Positions 10,913-18,760 of a stretch of 40,767 bases of DNA are shown here, piece by piece. Position 1 is the stretch's first letter. Every line of letters begins with the position of its first letter. The DNA comes from Mycobacterium paraffinicum (lineage in GTDB: Bacteria; Actinomycetota; Actinomycetes; Mycobacteriales; Mycobacteriaceae). The stretch spans positions 1 through 40,767 of the forward strand of contig NZ_MPNT01000044.1 of assembly GCF_001907675.1 (NCBI RefSeq). Direction: 5' to 3'. A model generated the notes under the pieces. It had not been told where the DNA came from and ran no database searches. It saw nothing but the letters and a program-made list of their open reading frames with translations. The translations under genes were made by a program, and so were the position numbers.

Positions 10913-11474
10913 CTGCCGCGATCATTTCGGATTTGAGCCGGGACAGCGCACGGTGCTGGGCCACCCGGACGGCTCCCGTGGTGCTGCCCACGGCGGACGC
11001 GGTCTCCTCGGCGGACAGGCCGACGACGACACGCAGGATCAGGATCTCGCGTTGCTTGGCGGGCAGGATCTCGAGCAGTTCGCTCATCCGGCTGACCGAA
11101 TCGGCTTCGATGGCCCGCTGTTCCGGGCCGGCGTCGGAGGACCAACGCTCGGGGAGCACTTCGGTGGGATAGGAGAGGTCGCGGCCGGCGGCGCGATGGG
11201 CGTCGGCGACCTTGTGGGCCGCGATGCCGTAGAGGAAAGCGAGAAAGGGGCGTCCCCGGTCCCGGTAACGCGGCAGCGCCGTGATAGTCGCCAAGCACAC
11301 CTCCTGTGCCACGTCGTCCGCTGACAGGCCACCCCGTTCGACTGTCCCGACCCGCGCGCGGCAATATCGCACGACAATCGGACGGATGGTCTCCAGCACC
11401 TCCCGCAGGGCGTTACTGTCCCCCGCCACGGCCTTGGCAACCACAGCGTCGAGACGATCCCCTTGAATTGTCAT
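10899..11474 (-). CDS. sigD: RNA polymerase ECF sigma factor SigD (Rv3414c-like)
   Basis: This alternative sigma factor has region 2 at about residues 20-95 (PIVVRYCRARVG, DDVAQEVCLATITALPRYRD, FLAFLYGIAAHKVADAHR) and region 4 at about 130-185 (LEILPAKQREILILRVVVGLSAEETA, then TTGAVRVAQHRALSRLK, the helix-turn-helix). The ATG at 11474 gives 191 residues. An in-frame TTG at 11492 would add six, and Rv3414c carries a longer annotated N-terminus; GGAG lies 12 nt before the ATG, so the start is not certain. In M. tuberculosis SigD responds to nutrient stress and controls ribosomal and lipid genes. It is co-transcribed with rsdA, the standard sigma/anti-sigma arrangement. Confidence 0.94.
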   Translation of the reverse strand: MTIQGDRLDAVVAKAVAGDSNALREVLETIRPIVVRYCRARVGTVERGGLSADDVAQEVCLATITALPRYRDRGRPFLAFLYGIAAHKVADAHRAAGRDLSYPTEVLPERWSSDAGPEQRAIEADSVSRMSELLEILPAKQREILILRVVVGLSAEETASAVGSTTGAVRVAQHRALSRLKSEMIAAGDCA

Positions 11475-11564
11475 CGACGGCGGTATCTCCAACGTTACGA
11501 ACCGGACACATCGCGGGCTAACCGGGCTAACTAACGAACTGACAATAACGGGCGCAAGGCCATT

Positions 11565-12386
11565 TCAAGCGGAACGCCACGTCGCACCGGCGCGCCGCAC
11601 GTGGCCTGCGGAGACATCGCGAATTTCCCGCAGCTGTTGTGTCGAAAAAGTGACGCTCCCGAGATCAATCAGCAAGCACGCCAACGCCCACCGCAGCGGG
11701 ACCAGCCCGAGCGCCCCGGTCGCGTCCAGCGCGGCCTCGGCCACCGCGCGGGCGCGGTCGACGGCGCCGGCGCTGCAGAGCGCGGCCGCCAGCACGACCT
11801 GGCTCTTCACCGCGTGCCGCGCCGACGCGACGGCCATGGCGCCCGCCAGGTCCACCGCCTCGTTCGCATGGTGGACAGCCATTTCGCCGTCGCCCTGAGC
11901 CATCGCCAGCTCGGCGGCCACCCACCGTCGCCGCACCGGCAGCCGGTCGGGTACCGGGCCGGCGTCACCCAGCACCGAGTCCGCACCACTCAACAACGTC
12001 GCCGCGGCGCGGAAGCGGCCGACGCCCAGCGCGTCGGCCGCCAGCCCGATGAGGGCGTCGCCGCGCGCCTCGGGATCCGCGCCCGCGAGCGCCAGGGCGC
12101 GGCCGTCCCAGCCGCGCGCCCGATCGTGCCAACCAAGTTGGCGCAGAAAGGATCCCTGCGTGCTGTGGCTCAGGGAGACCAGCCGCCCGGCGGCGGCGCT
12201 GCGGCGCAGCTCCGCCAGATCGCGGTAGGCGCTGCCGTAGCGGCCCTGCCCGCCGGCGGCGACGGCGCGCAGCCACAATTCGCCCGGGGTGACCGCCGCC
12301 GGCAGCGGCCAGGTACCGGGCCGGTCGCCGAAGGCGGCGGCGGCCAACGTCCGGCCAATCACGAAAGTGTGACGAGTTTCAATCAC
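11565..12386 (-). CDS. Helical-repeat hypothetical protein (Rv3415c-like)
   Basis: The 273-residue Ala-rich protein has no signal peptide and is close in length to Rv3415c. It consists of repeated amphipathic helices, e.g. AVAAGGQGRYGSAYRDLAEL, GWHDRARGWDGRALALAGAD and ARAVAEAALDATGALGLVPL, in the style of TPR-like repeats. That fold suggests a protein-interaction role; no catalytic motif is visible. The GTG at 12386 is the only credible start. It precedes sigD on the same strand with a 90-bp gap, so co-expression with sigD-rsdA is possible. Divergent from whiB3. Function unknown. Confidence 0.82.
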   Translation of the reverse strand: MIETRHTFVIGRTLAAAAFGDRPGTWPLPAAVTPGELWLRAVAAGGQGRYGSAYRDLAELRRSAAAGRLVSLSHSTQGSFLRQLGWHDRARGWDGRALALAGADPEARGDALIGLAADALGVGRFRAAATLLSGADSVLGDAGPVPDRLPVRRRWVAAELAMAQGDGEMAVHHANEAVDLAGAMAVASARHAVKSQVVLAAALCSAGAVDRARAVAEAALDATGALGLVPLRWALACLLIDLGSVTFSTQQLREIRDVSAGHVRRAGATWRSA

Positions 12387-12740
12387 GGCGATGACAGTAA
12401 ACAGTTTGTGCTGTTCGCGTTACCGAATTGTTAATCACAACAGGCCCTGTACTAATCGCGGCCCGCCCTCTCCTGCCCCGTGAACTGGGAAATCTCGTTT
12501 CGGTCAAGTGCCTGGTAGCACGGAGTGTGTTTCGCTAATGGTTGACGTATGAACGCGACGTTAATTCTTTTATAACCATTACATATTTTGCCGGTCTAAG
12601 TGGCTATTGACGCAAATTCACCGTCCGCCCTAACGTCTACGCATGACGGGTAGTCATCGGTGACGCCGCTTCATTTCAGTTGCACAATCGCTTCGCGCTC
12701 CTGACCTTACTGGGCGTGCCGTGCAGAGAGGGAGACACCA
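12387..12740. other. 354-bp AT-richer intergenic region between the Rv3415c homologue and whiB3
   Basis: No ORF with family resemblance is seen. The middle (about 12535-12615) is far richer in A/T than the surroundings, with runs such as TTAATTCTTTTATAACC and ACATATTTTG, typical of a regulated mycobacterial promoter region. It carries at least one promoter-like pair before whiB3 and must hold the divergent promoter of the minus-strand gene. No clear dyad operator was found. Confidence 0.6.
12607..12636 (+). promoter_or_regulatory. Candidate sigma-A-type promoter of whiB3
   Basis: TTGACG at 12607-12612 and TAACGT at 12631-12636 are separated by 18 bp. Transcription would start near 12643 and leave an mRNA leader of about 100 nt before the whiB3 ATG, with GGGAG as ribosome binding site close to it. 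A second TTGACG lies at 12542-12547 without an equally good -10. Prediction only. Confidence 0.4.
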
Positions 12741-13049
12741 ATGCCACAGCCGGAGCAGCTACCTGGACCCAACGCCGACATCTGGAACTGGCAACTGCAG
12801 GGCTTGTGCCGTGGCGTTGACTCGTCGATGTTCTTTCATCCCGACGGTGAGCGCGGCCGCGCCCGCATGCAGCGCGAGCAGCGCGCGAAAGAGATGTGCC
12901 GCCAGTGCCCGGTCATCCAGGAGTGCCGTTCGCACGCGCTGGAAGTGGGTGAGCCGTACGGGGTTTGGGGCGGACTCTCGGAATCCGAGCGCGATCTGCT
13001 GCTGAAGGGCGACATCGGCCGCGCCCGCGGCATCCGCCGCTCGGCCTGA
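12741..13049 (+). CDS. whiB3: Redox-sensing transcription factor WhiB3 (Rv3416-like)
   Basis: The 102-residue Wbl protein has the four iron-sulfur cysteines Cys23, Cys53, Cys56 and Cys62 (CxxC in MCRQCPVIQEC), the GVWGG turn at 74-78, and a basic C-terminal DNA-contact tail (GRARGIRRSA). WhiB3 holds a [4Fe-4S] cluster that reacts with O2 and NO, binds the primary sigma factor and redirects lipid and redox metabolism in M. tuberculosis. The start MPQPEQLPGP matches the H37Rv protein and has GGGAG a few nt upstream. A strong hairpin follows the stop. A long leader and AT-rich promoter suggest environmental control. Confidence 0.97.
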   Translation: MPQPEQLPGPNADIWNWQLQGLCRGVDSSMFFHPDGERGRARMQREQRAKEMCRQCPVIQECRSHALEVGEPYGVWGGLSESERDLLLKGDIGRARGIRRSA

Positions 13050-13064
13050 GTCCCCGCGCCGACG

Positions 13065-13095
13065 GGCCGGCCGCTTCGGCGGCCTGGCCCCGTTT
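13065..13095 (+). terminator. whiB3: GC-rich hairpin with TTCG loop after whiB3
   Basis: GGCCGGCCGC (13065-13074) pairs with GCGGCC and GGCC (13079-13084, 13086-13089) with one bulged T; the loop is the stable tetraloop sequence TTCG. Only a short TTT follows (13093-13095), so it is an atypical intrinsic terminator or an mRNA 3'-end stabiliser. Confidence 0.6.
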
Positions 13096-13126
13096 CAACT
13101 GCGCCCGATCGGGGTAGGCCCGGCCC

Positions 13127-13858
13127 ATGAACAAGGGCGTATCCTTCGCGGCCGTGGCGCTGGCCGCGGCCATCGCACCGTTGGCTGCATGCGCAAACCA
13201 GCAGGGTGGCCAATCCGGCACGTCGACGTCCTCCAGCGCGCCCCCGGGCACCGAGCGGATGACCACGCAGCTCAAGGGCGCCGACGGCAGCCAGGTCGGC
13301 ACCGCCACCATCGATTTCGCGAACGGGTACGCGACCGTGACCGTGGAGGCCGGCCCCAACCAGGTCCTGAGCCCGGGTTTCCACGCGCTGATGATCCACG
13401 CGGTGGGCAAATGCGAGGGGGACTTCGAGTCCGCGGGATCGGTCTACCAGGCGCCGAATCACACGGGTTTTCCGGCCAGCGGTGACCTGACCGCGTTGCA
13501 GGTGCGCAACGACGGCTCGGCGAAACTCGTCACCACCACCAGCTTGCTGACCGCCTCGGACCTGAGGAACAGCTCGGGCACCGCGCTGATCGTCCACCAG
13601 AACGCGGACAACCTGAGCGGGGCTTCGACCGGCGAGTCGGGCAAGCGGGTGGCCTGTGGTGTGCTCGCCGCGCCGTCCGCGACGACGACGTCGTCGACCT
13701 CGACGACGACCAGCGTCACGACGATCACGACGACGACCGAAGTGCCGCCGCCGTCCACCAGCACGAGCACCGTCACCGTCACCAGCAGCCCGGCGTACAC
13801 GTCCACGCCGACCACGACGGTGACGACGCCGCCGAGCCTTCCGCCCGGAGCCCGCTGA
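13127..13858 (+). CDS. SodC-like lipoprotein with degenerate copper site and Thr/Ser-rich tail
   Basis: The 243-residue exported protein has a lipobox LAAC ending at Cys22, so it should be a lipoprotein on the outer face of the membrane. Residues about 45-180 align with mycobacterial Cu/Zn superoxide dismutase SodC: DFANGYATVTV, SPGFHALMIHAVGKC, SGDLTALQVRNDGSA, VHQNADN, GKRVACGV. The disulfide cysteines Cys96 and Cys177 are kept. Ligands are not: the HIH motif is MIH (Met89, His91), and the GHYH segment with the bridging histidine is SVYQ (105-108). His157 remains. Catalytic dismutation is therefore doubtful. Residues about 185-243 form a low-complexity Thr/Ser/Pro tail, perhaps glycosylated or wall-spanning. 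This may be a structural or copper-binding paralogue. Confidence 0.8.
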   Translation: MNKGVSFAAVALAAAIAPLAACANQQGGQSGTSTSSSAPPGTERMTTQLKGADGSQVGTATIDFANGYATVTVEAGPNQVLSPGFHALMIHAVGKCEGDFESAGSVYQAPNHTGFPASGDLTALQVRNDGSAKLVTTTSLLTASDLRNSSGTALIVHQNADNLSGASTGESGKRVACGVLAAPSATTTSSTSTTTSVTTITTTTEVPPPSTSTSTVTVTSSPAYTSTPTTTVTTPPSLPPGAR

Positions 13859-13891
13859 CCCGCCGTCGCGGGGATCACGAGCCGCCACGAC

Positions 13892-13952
13892 ACATAACTC
13901 TCCGCGACGGCGCGCCCCGAGAACGCCCGCAGCCGTTTATGTCTCGCGGAGA
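13892..13952. repeat. Paired inverted short repeats (ACATAAC / TCTCCGCGA units)
   Basis: ACATAAC followed by TCTCCGCGA (13892-13907) on the plus strand is mirrored on the minus strand by TCTCCGCGA-G-ACATAAAC (13952-13935). Both copies use the same two words in a different order, as if cut from a tandem unit. The TCTCCGCGA arms also make a 9-bp hairpin. Possibly a dispersed mycobacterial intergenic repeat; not verified. Confidence 0.4.
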
Positions 13953-14007
13953 AAGCGGATCACGCTAACGGCAGACGCGCGCTGCCCGGTGCCCCTAGTG
14001 TGCTGAC

Positions 14008-14409
14008 ATGCAGACGGTTTTGTTCACGCTCGGGCTGGTCCTCTTTCTCATCGGCCTGCTGACCGGATTCGCGGTCGGGGCGCTGAAGAACCCGCGCATG
14101 GCGCTGTCGAGCCATCTCGAGGCCGTCCTCAACGGGATGTTCCTCGTGCTGATCGGCCTGCTCTGGCCGCACCTGCACCTGCCCCATGCCTGGGGAGTCA
14201 CGGCCGTCGTGCTGATCGTGTACGCCGCCTACACGAACTGGCTCGCGACCCTGCTCGCGGCGGCGTGGGGCGCCGGCCGCAGACTCGCGCCGATCGCGGC
14301 GGCCGACCACGAGGCGTCTGCGGCCAAGGAGTGGGTCGTCAGCTTCCTGTTGCTGTCACTCGCCGTCGCGGTCATAGCGGGCGTGGTCATCGTCATCGCC
14401 GGGCTCTGA
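14008..14409 (+). CDS. Hydroxylaminobenzene mutase-like membrane protein (HabA/HabB family)
   Basis: The 133-residue protein has four predicted transmembrane helices (about 4-26, 42-60, 63-88, 110-132). Motifs shared with hydroxylaminobenzene mutases are NPRMALSSHLEAVLNGMFL, GLLWPHLHLP, YANW-like YTNWLATLLAAAWGAG and the C-terminal KEWVVSFLLLSLAVAV. In Pseudomonas the family isomerises hydroxylaminobenzene to 2-aminophenol during nitrobenzene breakdown. Homologues are widespread in actinobacteria with no proven substrate, so the family name is more secure than the reaction. ATG at 14008. No operon partner is evident. Confidence 0.75.
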   Translation: MQTVLFTLGLVLFLIGLLTGFAVGALKNPRMALSSHLEAVLNGMFLVLIGLLWPHLHLPHAWGVTAVVLIVYAAYTNWLATLLAAAWGAGRRLAPIAAADHEASAAKEWVVSFLLLSLAVAVIAGVVIVIAGL

Positions 14410-14452
14410 ACAGCGAAAGCCAAAGGCTGCAAACGCTTGTCGGCGCGACGCC

Positions 14453-14845
14453 TCAACTGATCTGCTTCATCAGCGCGGCCATGTCGACGAGATCCCACAC
14501 CTCGGCGAACTTGCCATCCTCGAGGCGGTACAGGGTGAATTCCGAAATGCTCACTCCCCGACCGGTCGCCGCGATTCCCTGGAATGTTCCCCGGTGGGTG
14601 CCGGTGACCTCGAAATGCACCACGATGTTCTCCTCGTCGACGACGATGTGCCTCATCTCCCAGTGCCAGTCGGGGAACGCGGAGATCAGGGGCGCGAATT
14701 GCTCGGTAACCGAGGCGGGATCCATGGGGACGCCGTTGACCTTGATGGTCGGCGTGTAGAACGAGGCCATTGAATCGAAATCGTGCTCGTTGCAGTATTC
14801 GAGATAGGAGTTGTATAGGGATCGGTAGTCGTGAAGTTGCGTCAC
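14453..14845 (-). CDS. SnoaL/NTF2-like ester cyclase-type protein
   Basis: The 130-residue protein from the GTG at 14845 (VTQLHDYRSLYNSYLEYCNEH) has the cone-shaped NTF2 fold signature. Helix 1 ends in NEHDFDSMASFYTPTIKVNG, then come AFPDWHWEMRHIVVDEENIVVHFEVTGTHRG and ISEFTLYRLEDGKFAEVWDLVDMAALM. This pattern is typical of the SnoaL-like polyketide cyclase family, which also contains many small-molecule isomerases and binding proteins. The frame is open upstream to 14947 but would enter the neighbouring gene; the start is tentative (GTG at 14860 also possible). It lies 55 bp after the proline-rich membrane gene on the same strand. Function unknown. Confidence 0.72.
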   Translation of the reverse strand: MTQLHDYRSLYNSYLEYCNEHDFDSMASFYTPTIKVNGVPMDPASVTEQFAPLISAFPDWHWEMRHIVVDEENIVVHFEVTGTHRGTFQGIAATGRGVSISEFTLYRLEDGKFAEVWDLVDMAALMKQIS

Positions 14846-14900
14846 CGCATCATGATCCACTGCCGCCCGGTTCGGTGTACAACCGGAACACGCTGGCCGC

Positions 14901-15623
14901 TCACCTGTGGGCGAATTCCGCCAGCTTGGCATCGACCGCCGCGGCATCCGGTGCCGCGTACACCTTTGGATCGCGCTTCTTGACCCAAACCAGGAATGGG
15001 CAGCCGGTTACCCGACCATCCACCGTTCCCAGTTGTTCGATGCGCCTACCGGTCCTCGCCTCGCGCAGTTCGACGTCGTATTGCACGGAGTAATAGTCGA
15101 CGGTTACCCGCTCGCCCGAGTCCATCTTCAGGTCGCAGGTGCGTGACTTCACCTCGCTACCGGGCTTGCGGGTAAGGCACGCAACGGCATTCGCTGACTG
15201 GAAGTCGTTGGGATTCACCGCGTAGTCGGTGCGGGGGTCGAGTATCACCTCGTTCCAGTGGGTGTTTGACAACTCGTTCATCGGGTTGGGCTCCTCGTTG
15301 GGAGCGAACGCCAAAATCTTGTACGGCTTCGCGTAGGCCGCGGCGTTACTGATCGATCCGCGGTCGCACACCACGTCGAAGCTCATAACGGAGGTGGCTT
15401 TCTGGACTCCGCCGCGCCCGTCGAGGCCGTCGCGGGCCACGTCCTGGATCACGAAGAAGCCGACTATCGCCGCCGGCACCAGAACGACGATCGCCGCGAC
15501 CACAAGCACGACGATCAGCACGACGTTGGTCTTGCGCGGCGCCGACGCCGGGGGCGGGTACGGCGGAGGCCATTGGTGAGGGTACTGCGGTGGTTGCGGT
15601 GGCCACTGCTGCGGATAACTCAC
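14901..15623 (-). CDS. Proline-rich, single-pass anchored extracellular protein
   Basis: The 240-residue protein from the GTG at 15623 has GGGGGGC about 7 nt before it. A cytoplasmic Pro/Gln/Tyr-rich N-terminus (YPQQWPPQPPQYPHQWPPPY) precedes one transmembrane helix (about 33-60, NVVLIVVLVVAAIVVLVPAA). The extracellular part has about five cysteines (DVVCDRG, VACLTRK, SRTCDLK, TGCPFLV). This layout is common in mycobacterial secreted or anchored proteins of unknown role, where the Pro-rich segment may contact cell-division or secretion factors. No recognised enzymatic domain. Likely co-transcribed with the SnoaL-like gene downstream. Confidence 0.7.
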   Translation of the reverse strand: MSYPQQWPPQPPQYPHQWPPPYPPPASAPRKTNVVLIVVLVVAAIVVLVPAAIVGFFVIQDVARDGLDGRGGVQKATSVMSFDVVCDRGSISNAAAYAKPYKILAFAPNEEPNPMNELSNTHWNEVILDPRTDYAVNPNDFQSANAVACLTRKPGSEVKSRTCDLKMDSGERVTVDYYSVQYDVELREARTGRRIEQLGTVDGRVTGCPFLVWVKKRDPKVYAAPDAAAVDAKLAEFAHR

Positions 15624-15689
15624 GCTCACGCCCCCCACGTCATGGTGCCGCCAGCTTAGCAATCGGCGCGGGCGACGGCAGTTCGGCCG

Positions 15690-17219
15690 TCAGCCGGGGG
15701 GATGTGAAGGTGCGCCCGCGGGGTCGAGTCCAAAGAGCCTGGTCGGGGCCGACTTGCCCTTCAGCGCGTGGGCGCCCCGGTCGGCGAGTCCGGGCGGTCG
15801 AGAATCCAAGGCATCGACGGTCTCCTGGGTCAACAGGATCGCATCACCCGTGTTCTTGGTGAGCTGCTCGACGCGGGCTGCCACGTTGACGGCGTCACCA
15901 ATGAGGGTGAACTCGAGTTTGCCGCCGCCGCCCATGGTTCCGGCGATCACCACACCGGTGTTGATGCCGATGCCGATGCGAAGCCCCTCACCGAGTCGCT
16001 CGGCGACGAGGCGGCTGATCAATGCCGCGGCGCTCACTGCGGCGTCGGCATGCTTCGCGAGTTCGTTGGGGGCGCCGAAGACGGCGAGGGCGCCGTCGCC
16101 GAGGAATTTGTTCACGTGGCCACCGGCGTCGACGACGGCAGGCACGACGATCTCGAACAGTGCATTGAGATGAGCAACGGTTTCCTCGGCGGTATGCGCC
16201 TCGGCGAACGGCGTGAAATCGCGCACGTCGATGAACATCACGCTCACCTCGCGGCGCTCGCCGGTGAACACATCGTCGCCCTGCTCGAGCAGCCGCGCCG
16301 CCAGGGTCGGGTCGACGTAGGTCCCAAACGCGGCGTGAAGTCGTTGGCGCTCGGCCAAACCGTCCTGCATGCGGTTGAACGACGCCGCCAACGCGCCGAG
16401 ATCGTCGTCTTGAACCACTGGCAGCCGTCGCGAATAATCGCCGGCGGCAACCCGTTTGGTGCCTTCGGCAAGATCGCGAATCGGCTGCAAAGAGGGCGAG
16501 AATGCGGTGGCGACGGTGATCGGCACACCGAAGCCGAATGTCAACGCGCATCCGGTGAGCACCCACGCCAAGGGTTGTTGACTCGCGGGCTGAAAAACAG
16601 CCGAGAACATCGCGCCCACGACAGCAAACGACAAGGCGGCCGCGAGCATTGCCAGATTCGACCAGGTGGCGAAGGTCGGCCGGGAGCGAGGCAGGGAATC
16701 GCCGATACCCGTGTCACCGGCGAGGGCGATCCGCAACGGCCGCATCGGCGCCTCCGCGACGGTGTGAACCCCGATCAGATGGACGCCAGCCCCGAAAATG
16801 CCGCCCAGAACGGCGTATTGGACCAGGAGCGCCCCTGTCGCGCCGGCTATGGCACTGACGCCCACCGCAAAGAAGGCGCCGCACACACCGAAGACCACCA
16901 ACGCTCGGGCGATACCACGCCGCGACCAGTCGTAGGTCGCTTCCAGAGCCTCAACCCGATCCACCCGACCGCCCGCGGCCCACAGCTCCGCGGTATGCCA
17001 CGCTCCTCGACGCGGTAGCGGCACTGCGTATGCGATCACCAACGCATGAGCGACCGCCACCCCGGCCGCAGGACAGTAACGACCGGAGTGCTCGACTGCC
17101 ACGATGGCGAAGGACAGGACAAGGTAAATCGGCAGCACCACTACGAAGGCCCACGCTGAAATCACCCACGAGTACCGCGCACCGAACCGGTGCCATGCCC
17201 ACTGGAAGAAGCGGTCCAT
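15690..17219 (-). CDS. Class III adenylate cyclase with six-helix membrane anchor and HAMP domain
   Basis: The 509-residue protein should make cAMP from ATP at the membrane. About six transmembrane helices occupy residues 15-240, a HAMP linker about 240-293 (PIRDLAEGTKRVAAGDYSRRLPVV), and the cyclase domain about 320-500. Metal ligands Asp331 (MFIDVRDFT) and Asp375 (LGDGALAVFG) are present. The adenine-selecting pair Lys434 and Asp442 (GKLEFTLIGD) and transition-state Asn445/Arg449 (NVAARVE) are present too, so it looks active as a homodimer. The design resembles the Rv1318c-Rv1320c/Rv3645 group. The input signal is unknown. ATG at 17219. Confidence 0.92.
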   Translation of the reverse strand: MDRFFQWAWHRFGARYSWVISAWAFVVVLPIYLVLSFAIVAVEHSGRYCPAAGVAVAHALVIAYAVPLPRRGAWHTAELWAAGGRVDRVEALEATYDWSRRGIARALVVFGVCGAFFAVGVSAIAGATGALLVQYAVLGGIFGAGVHLIGVHTVAEAPMRPLRIALAGDTGIGDSLPRSRPTFATWSNLAMLAAALSFAVVGAMFSAVFQPASQQPLAWVLTGCALTFGFGVPITVATAFSPSLQPIRDLAEGTKRVAAGDYSRRLPVVQDDDLGALAASFNRMQDGLAERQRLHAAFGTYVDPTLAARLLEQGDDVFTGERREVSVMFIDVRDFTPFAEAHTAEETVAHLNALFEIVVPAVVDAGGHVNKFLGDGALAVFGAPNELAKHADAAVSAAALISRLVAERLGEGLRIGIGINTGVVIAGTMGGGGKLEFTLIGDAVNVAARVEQLTKNTGDAILLTQETVDALDSRPPGLADRGAHALKGKSAPTRLFGLDPAGAPSHPPG

Positions 17220-17281
17220 CCCGGGAGACTAAAACGCGCGTGACTGCCGAGCTACGGAAACGCTCGGTGTGCGCTTCGTCC

Positions 17282-17611
17282 CTAGGGGCACATGAAGCTG
17301 ATCGGCGGGCAGTGCCTGATGATGATCGCCTCGATCGGCGGGTTGTCGCCGTCCCAGATCGAGGCCGGGCGGCCCTGCATGGTGACGTTGCCCATGCCGT
17401 ATTGGGTCGGATACCAGGTGTGGCAGACATTCCAGTCCCAGTCGATGTACTGGTTCACGACGTAGGGCATCTGCTTCGGGTTGCCCGGGCACCAGCGGTG
17501 CGGTGCCATGGTGTCCGCATGGGCGATGCCCACGCCCCAACCGGTTAGCGCGGCACTCCCCGCCAGCAGTGCGGCAGCGATGAGCGTCTTCGTCATCCGG
17601 GCAAGCAACAT
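17282..17611 (-). CDS. Small secreted hypothetical protein
   Basis: The ATG at 17611 gives 109 residues and has GAGAGG 9 nt upstream; a longer frame to 17638 and an ATG at 17596 also exist. A classical signal peptide (TKTLIAAALLAGSAALTGWG, ending GIAHA-DT) precedes a mature domain of about 75 residues, rich in Trp, Pro and Tyr. Four cysteines (HRWCPGNP, NVCHTWYP, IRHCPPIS, FMCP) probably form two disulfides. It resembles the family of small mycobacterial exported proteins without assigned function. No operon partner is clear; the cyclase lies 62 bp downstream on the same strand. Confidence 0.72.
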   Translation of the reverse strand: MLLARMTKTLIAAALLAGSAALTGWGVGIAHADTMAPHRWCPGNPKQMPYVVNQYIDWDWNVCHTWYPTQYGMGNVTMQGRPASIWDGDNPPIEAIIIRHCPPISFMCP

Positions 17612-17758
17612 GATGGCCGTCCTCTCTGGTGCGTTCACAGCAACCAGTGCACAAGCACCACCCCGCTACCGATCCCAACAAACCCACGACGCGGAATCAA
17701 CAGCGCCACCACTGGTGATCGAGCAATCGCCGGCGCGGCCCGCGGGTGATGCAGCGAT

Positions 17759-18403
17759 CTAGGCCGGGGTGGCAGCAACGAGCAGATGGTGTGGGACCGC
17801 CACATCGGTGAGGCGGCGCTGCTCCACCTCCTCGAGGCCCGCTCTCCGCAGGGAGGCGACGACCTCAGCGATCGGGCGAAGCGTGAACCCGTACGCGGTG
17901 AAGGGCAAGCGGGCCATCGCGTCGGGATCACCGATGCCCAACACGGCCCGGCCACCGGGTCGCAGAACGCGGGCGAGTTCGGCGCAGGCCGCGTCAAGGT
18001 CGGTTACGAAGTAGACCGTGTTGACTGTGATCGCCGCGTCCAGCGACTTGTCCTCGATCGGCAACGCGGTCAGCGAGCCGTTTTCCAGCACCAGTGAGCC
18101 GGCGGCAATCTGCGTGGCGAACCGCGCCCGGGCCCGCGTGAGCATGTCCTCGGCGATCTCAACGCCGTGGACCGTGCCCTGCGGACCGACTCGCTGCAGG
18201 AGCAGTTCAAGCCCTAGTCCTCCACCAAAACCGATGTCGGCCACCGCGTTTCCGGCTGTGACTTCCGTCGCCTCCACGGCGCGGGCCACCGCAGCGCGAT
18301 TACCGCGATTGAGCAGTAGCGCTACTCCGCGACCGACAACACCGTGCGGGCGACCGAGCTGCCCGGCAACCGCCGTCAGCACCGCCTGACGCAATCTCGC
18401 CAC
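17759..18403 (-). CDS. SAM-dependent class I methyltransferase
   Basis: The 214-residue Rossmann-fold methyltransferase has motif I VADIGFGGG (residues 54-62), the acidic end of strand 2 in VHGVEIAEDM, LPIEDKSLDAAITVNTVYFV (motif IV region) and the post-motif ARVLRPGGRAVLGIGD. The substrate cannot be read. Similarity is to the UbiE/menaquinone-type and small-molecule methyltransferases. GTG at 18403 has GAGG 6-7 nt upstream. The TetR remnant encoded just upstream on the same strand suggests that this was once a repressor-methyltransferase cassette, a common arrangement in actinobacteria. Confidence 0.85.
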   Translation of the reverse strand: MARLRQAVLTAVAGQLGRPHGVVGRGVALLLNRGNRAAVARAVEATEVTAGNAVADIGFGGGLGLELLLQRVGPQGTVHGVEIAEDMLTRARARFATQIAAGSLVLENGSLTALPIEDKSLDAAITVNTVYFVTDLDAACAELARVLRPGGRAVLGIGDPDAMARLPFTAYGFTLRPIAEVVASLRRAGLEEVEQRRLTDVAVPHHLLVAATPA

Positions 18404-18487
18404 CGTATACCTCAGATCGAATCATCGGAGCGGCTGTCGTTGCCGATCATGCCATTGTTCAACCGTCGGACGTGAACCGGCCGCGAG

Positions 18488-18760
18488 CTACGCGGGGGCG
18501 CCGGCCTCAGCGATTGCGACCAGGTGGGCAGTGGACATGTCGAATGGCTCGGGGCTGCGCAGCAGGCGGCTGAGAATGAGGGCGCCCTGCACGCTGGTCC
18601 ACCCGTTGGTTGCCAGCTGGATTGACTCGTCGTGGTTAAGGCCCTTCTCGGTGAGACGCGCGGCGAGCGTCGCGATCAGGTCAGAGGCGCGCCGCGCCGC
18701 ATCGCTGGCCCGGTCGGAGGCGGGCGTGGAGTCGATGGTGAGCTTCGGAACCCCCCGAAA
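18488..18760 (-). pseudogene. Remnant of a TetR-family regulator (C-terminal domain only)
   Basis: The minus-strand frame between a TGA at 18761-18763 and the TAG at 18488-18490 encodes about 90 residues without a usable start. It includes ASDAARRASDLIATLAARL, TNGWTSVQGALILSRLLRSP and FDMSTAHLVAIAEAGAPA. This pattern fits the ligand-domain end of LmrA/YxaF-type TetR regulators. The DNA-binding part is missing. Sequence upstream continues coding-like in another frame (AKVLEQRGELVIQFDSYRGD), with a run of six C on the plus strand at 18751-18756 at the junction, so a frameshift plus 5' truncation is likely. Confidence 0.55.

Noticed and set aside
12361..12390. CRP-like site near the Rv3415c homologue start (GTGTGA ... 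TCAC)
   Set aside because: The half-sites are separated by about 10 rather than 6 bases, so it does not fit the mycobacterial CRP consensus.
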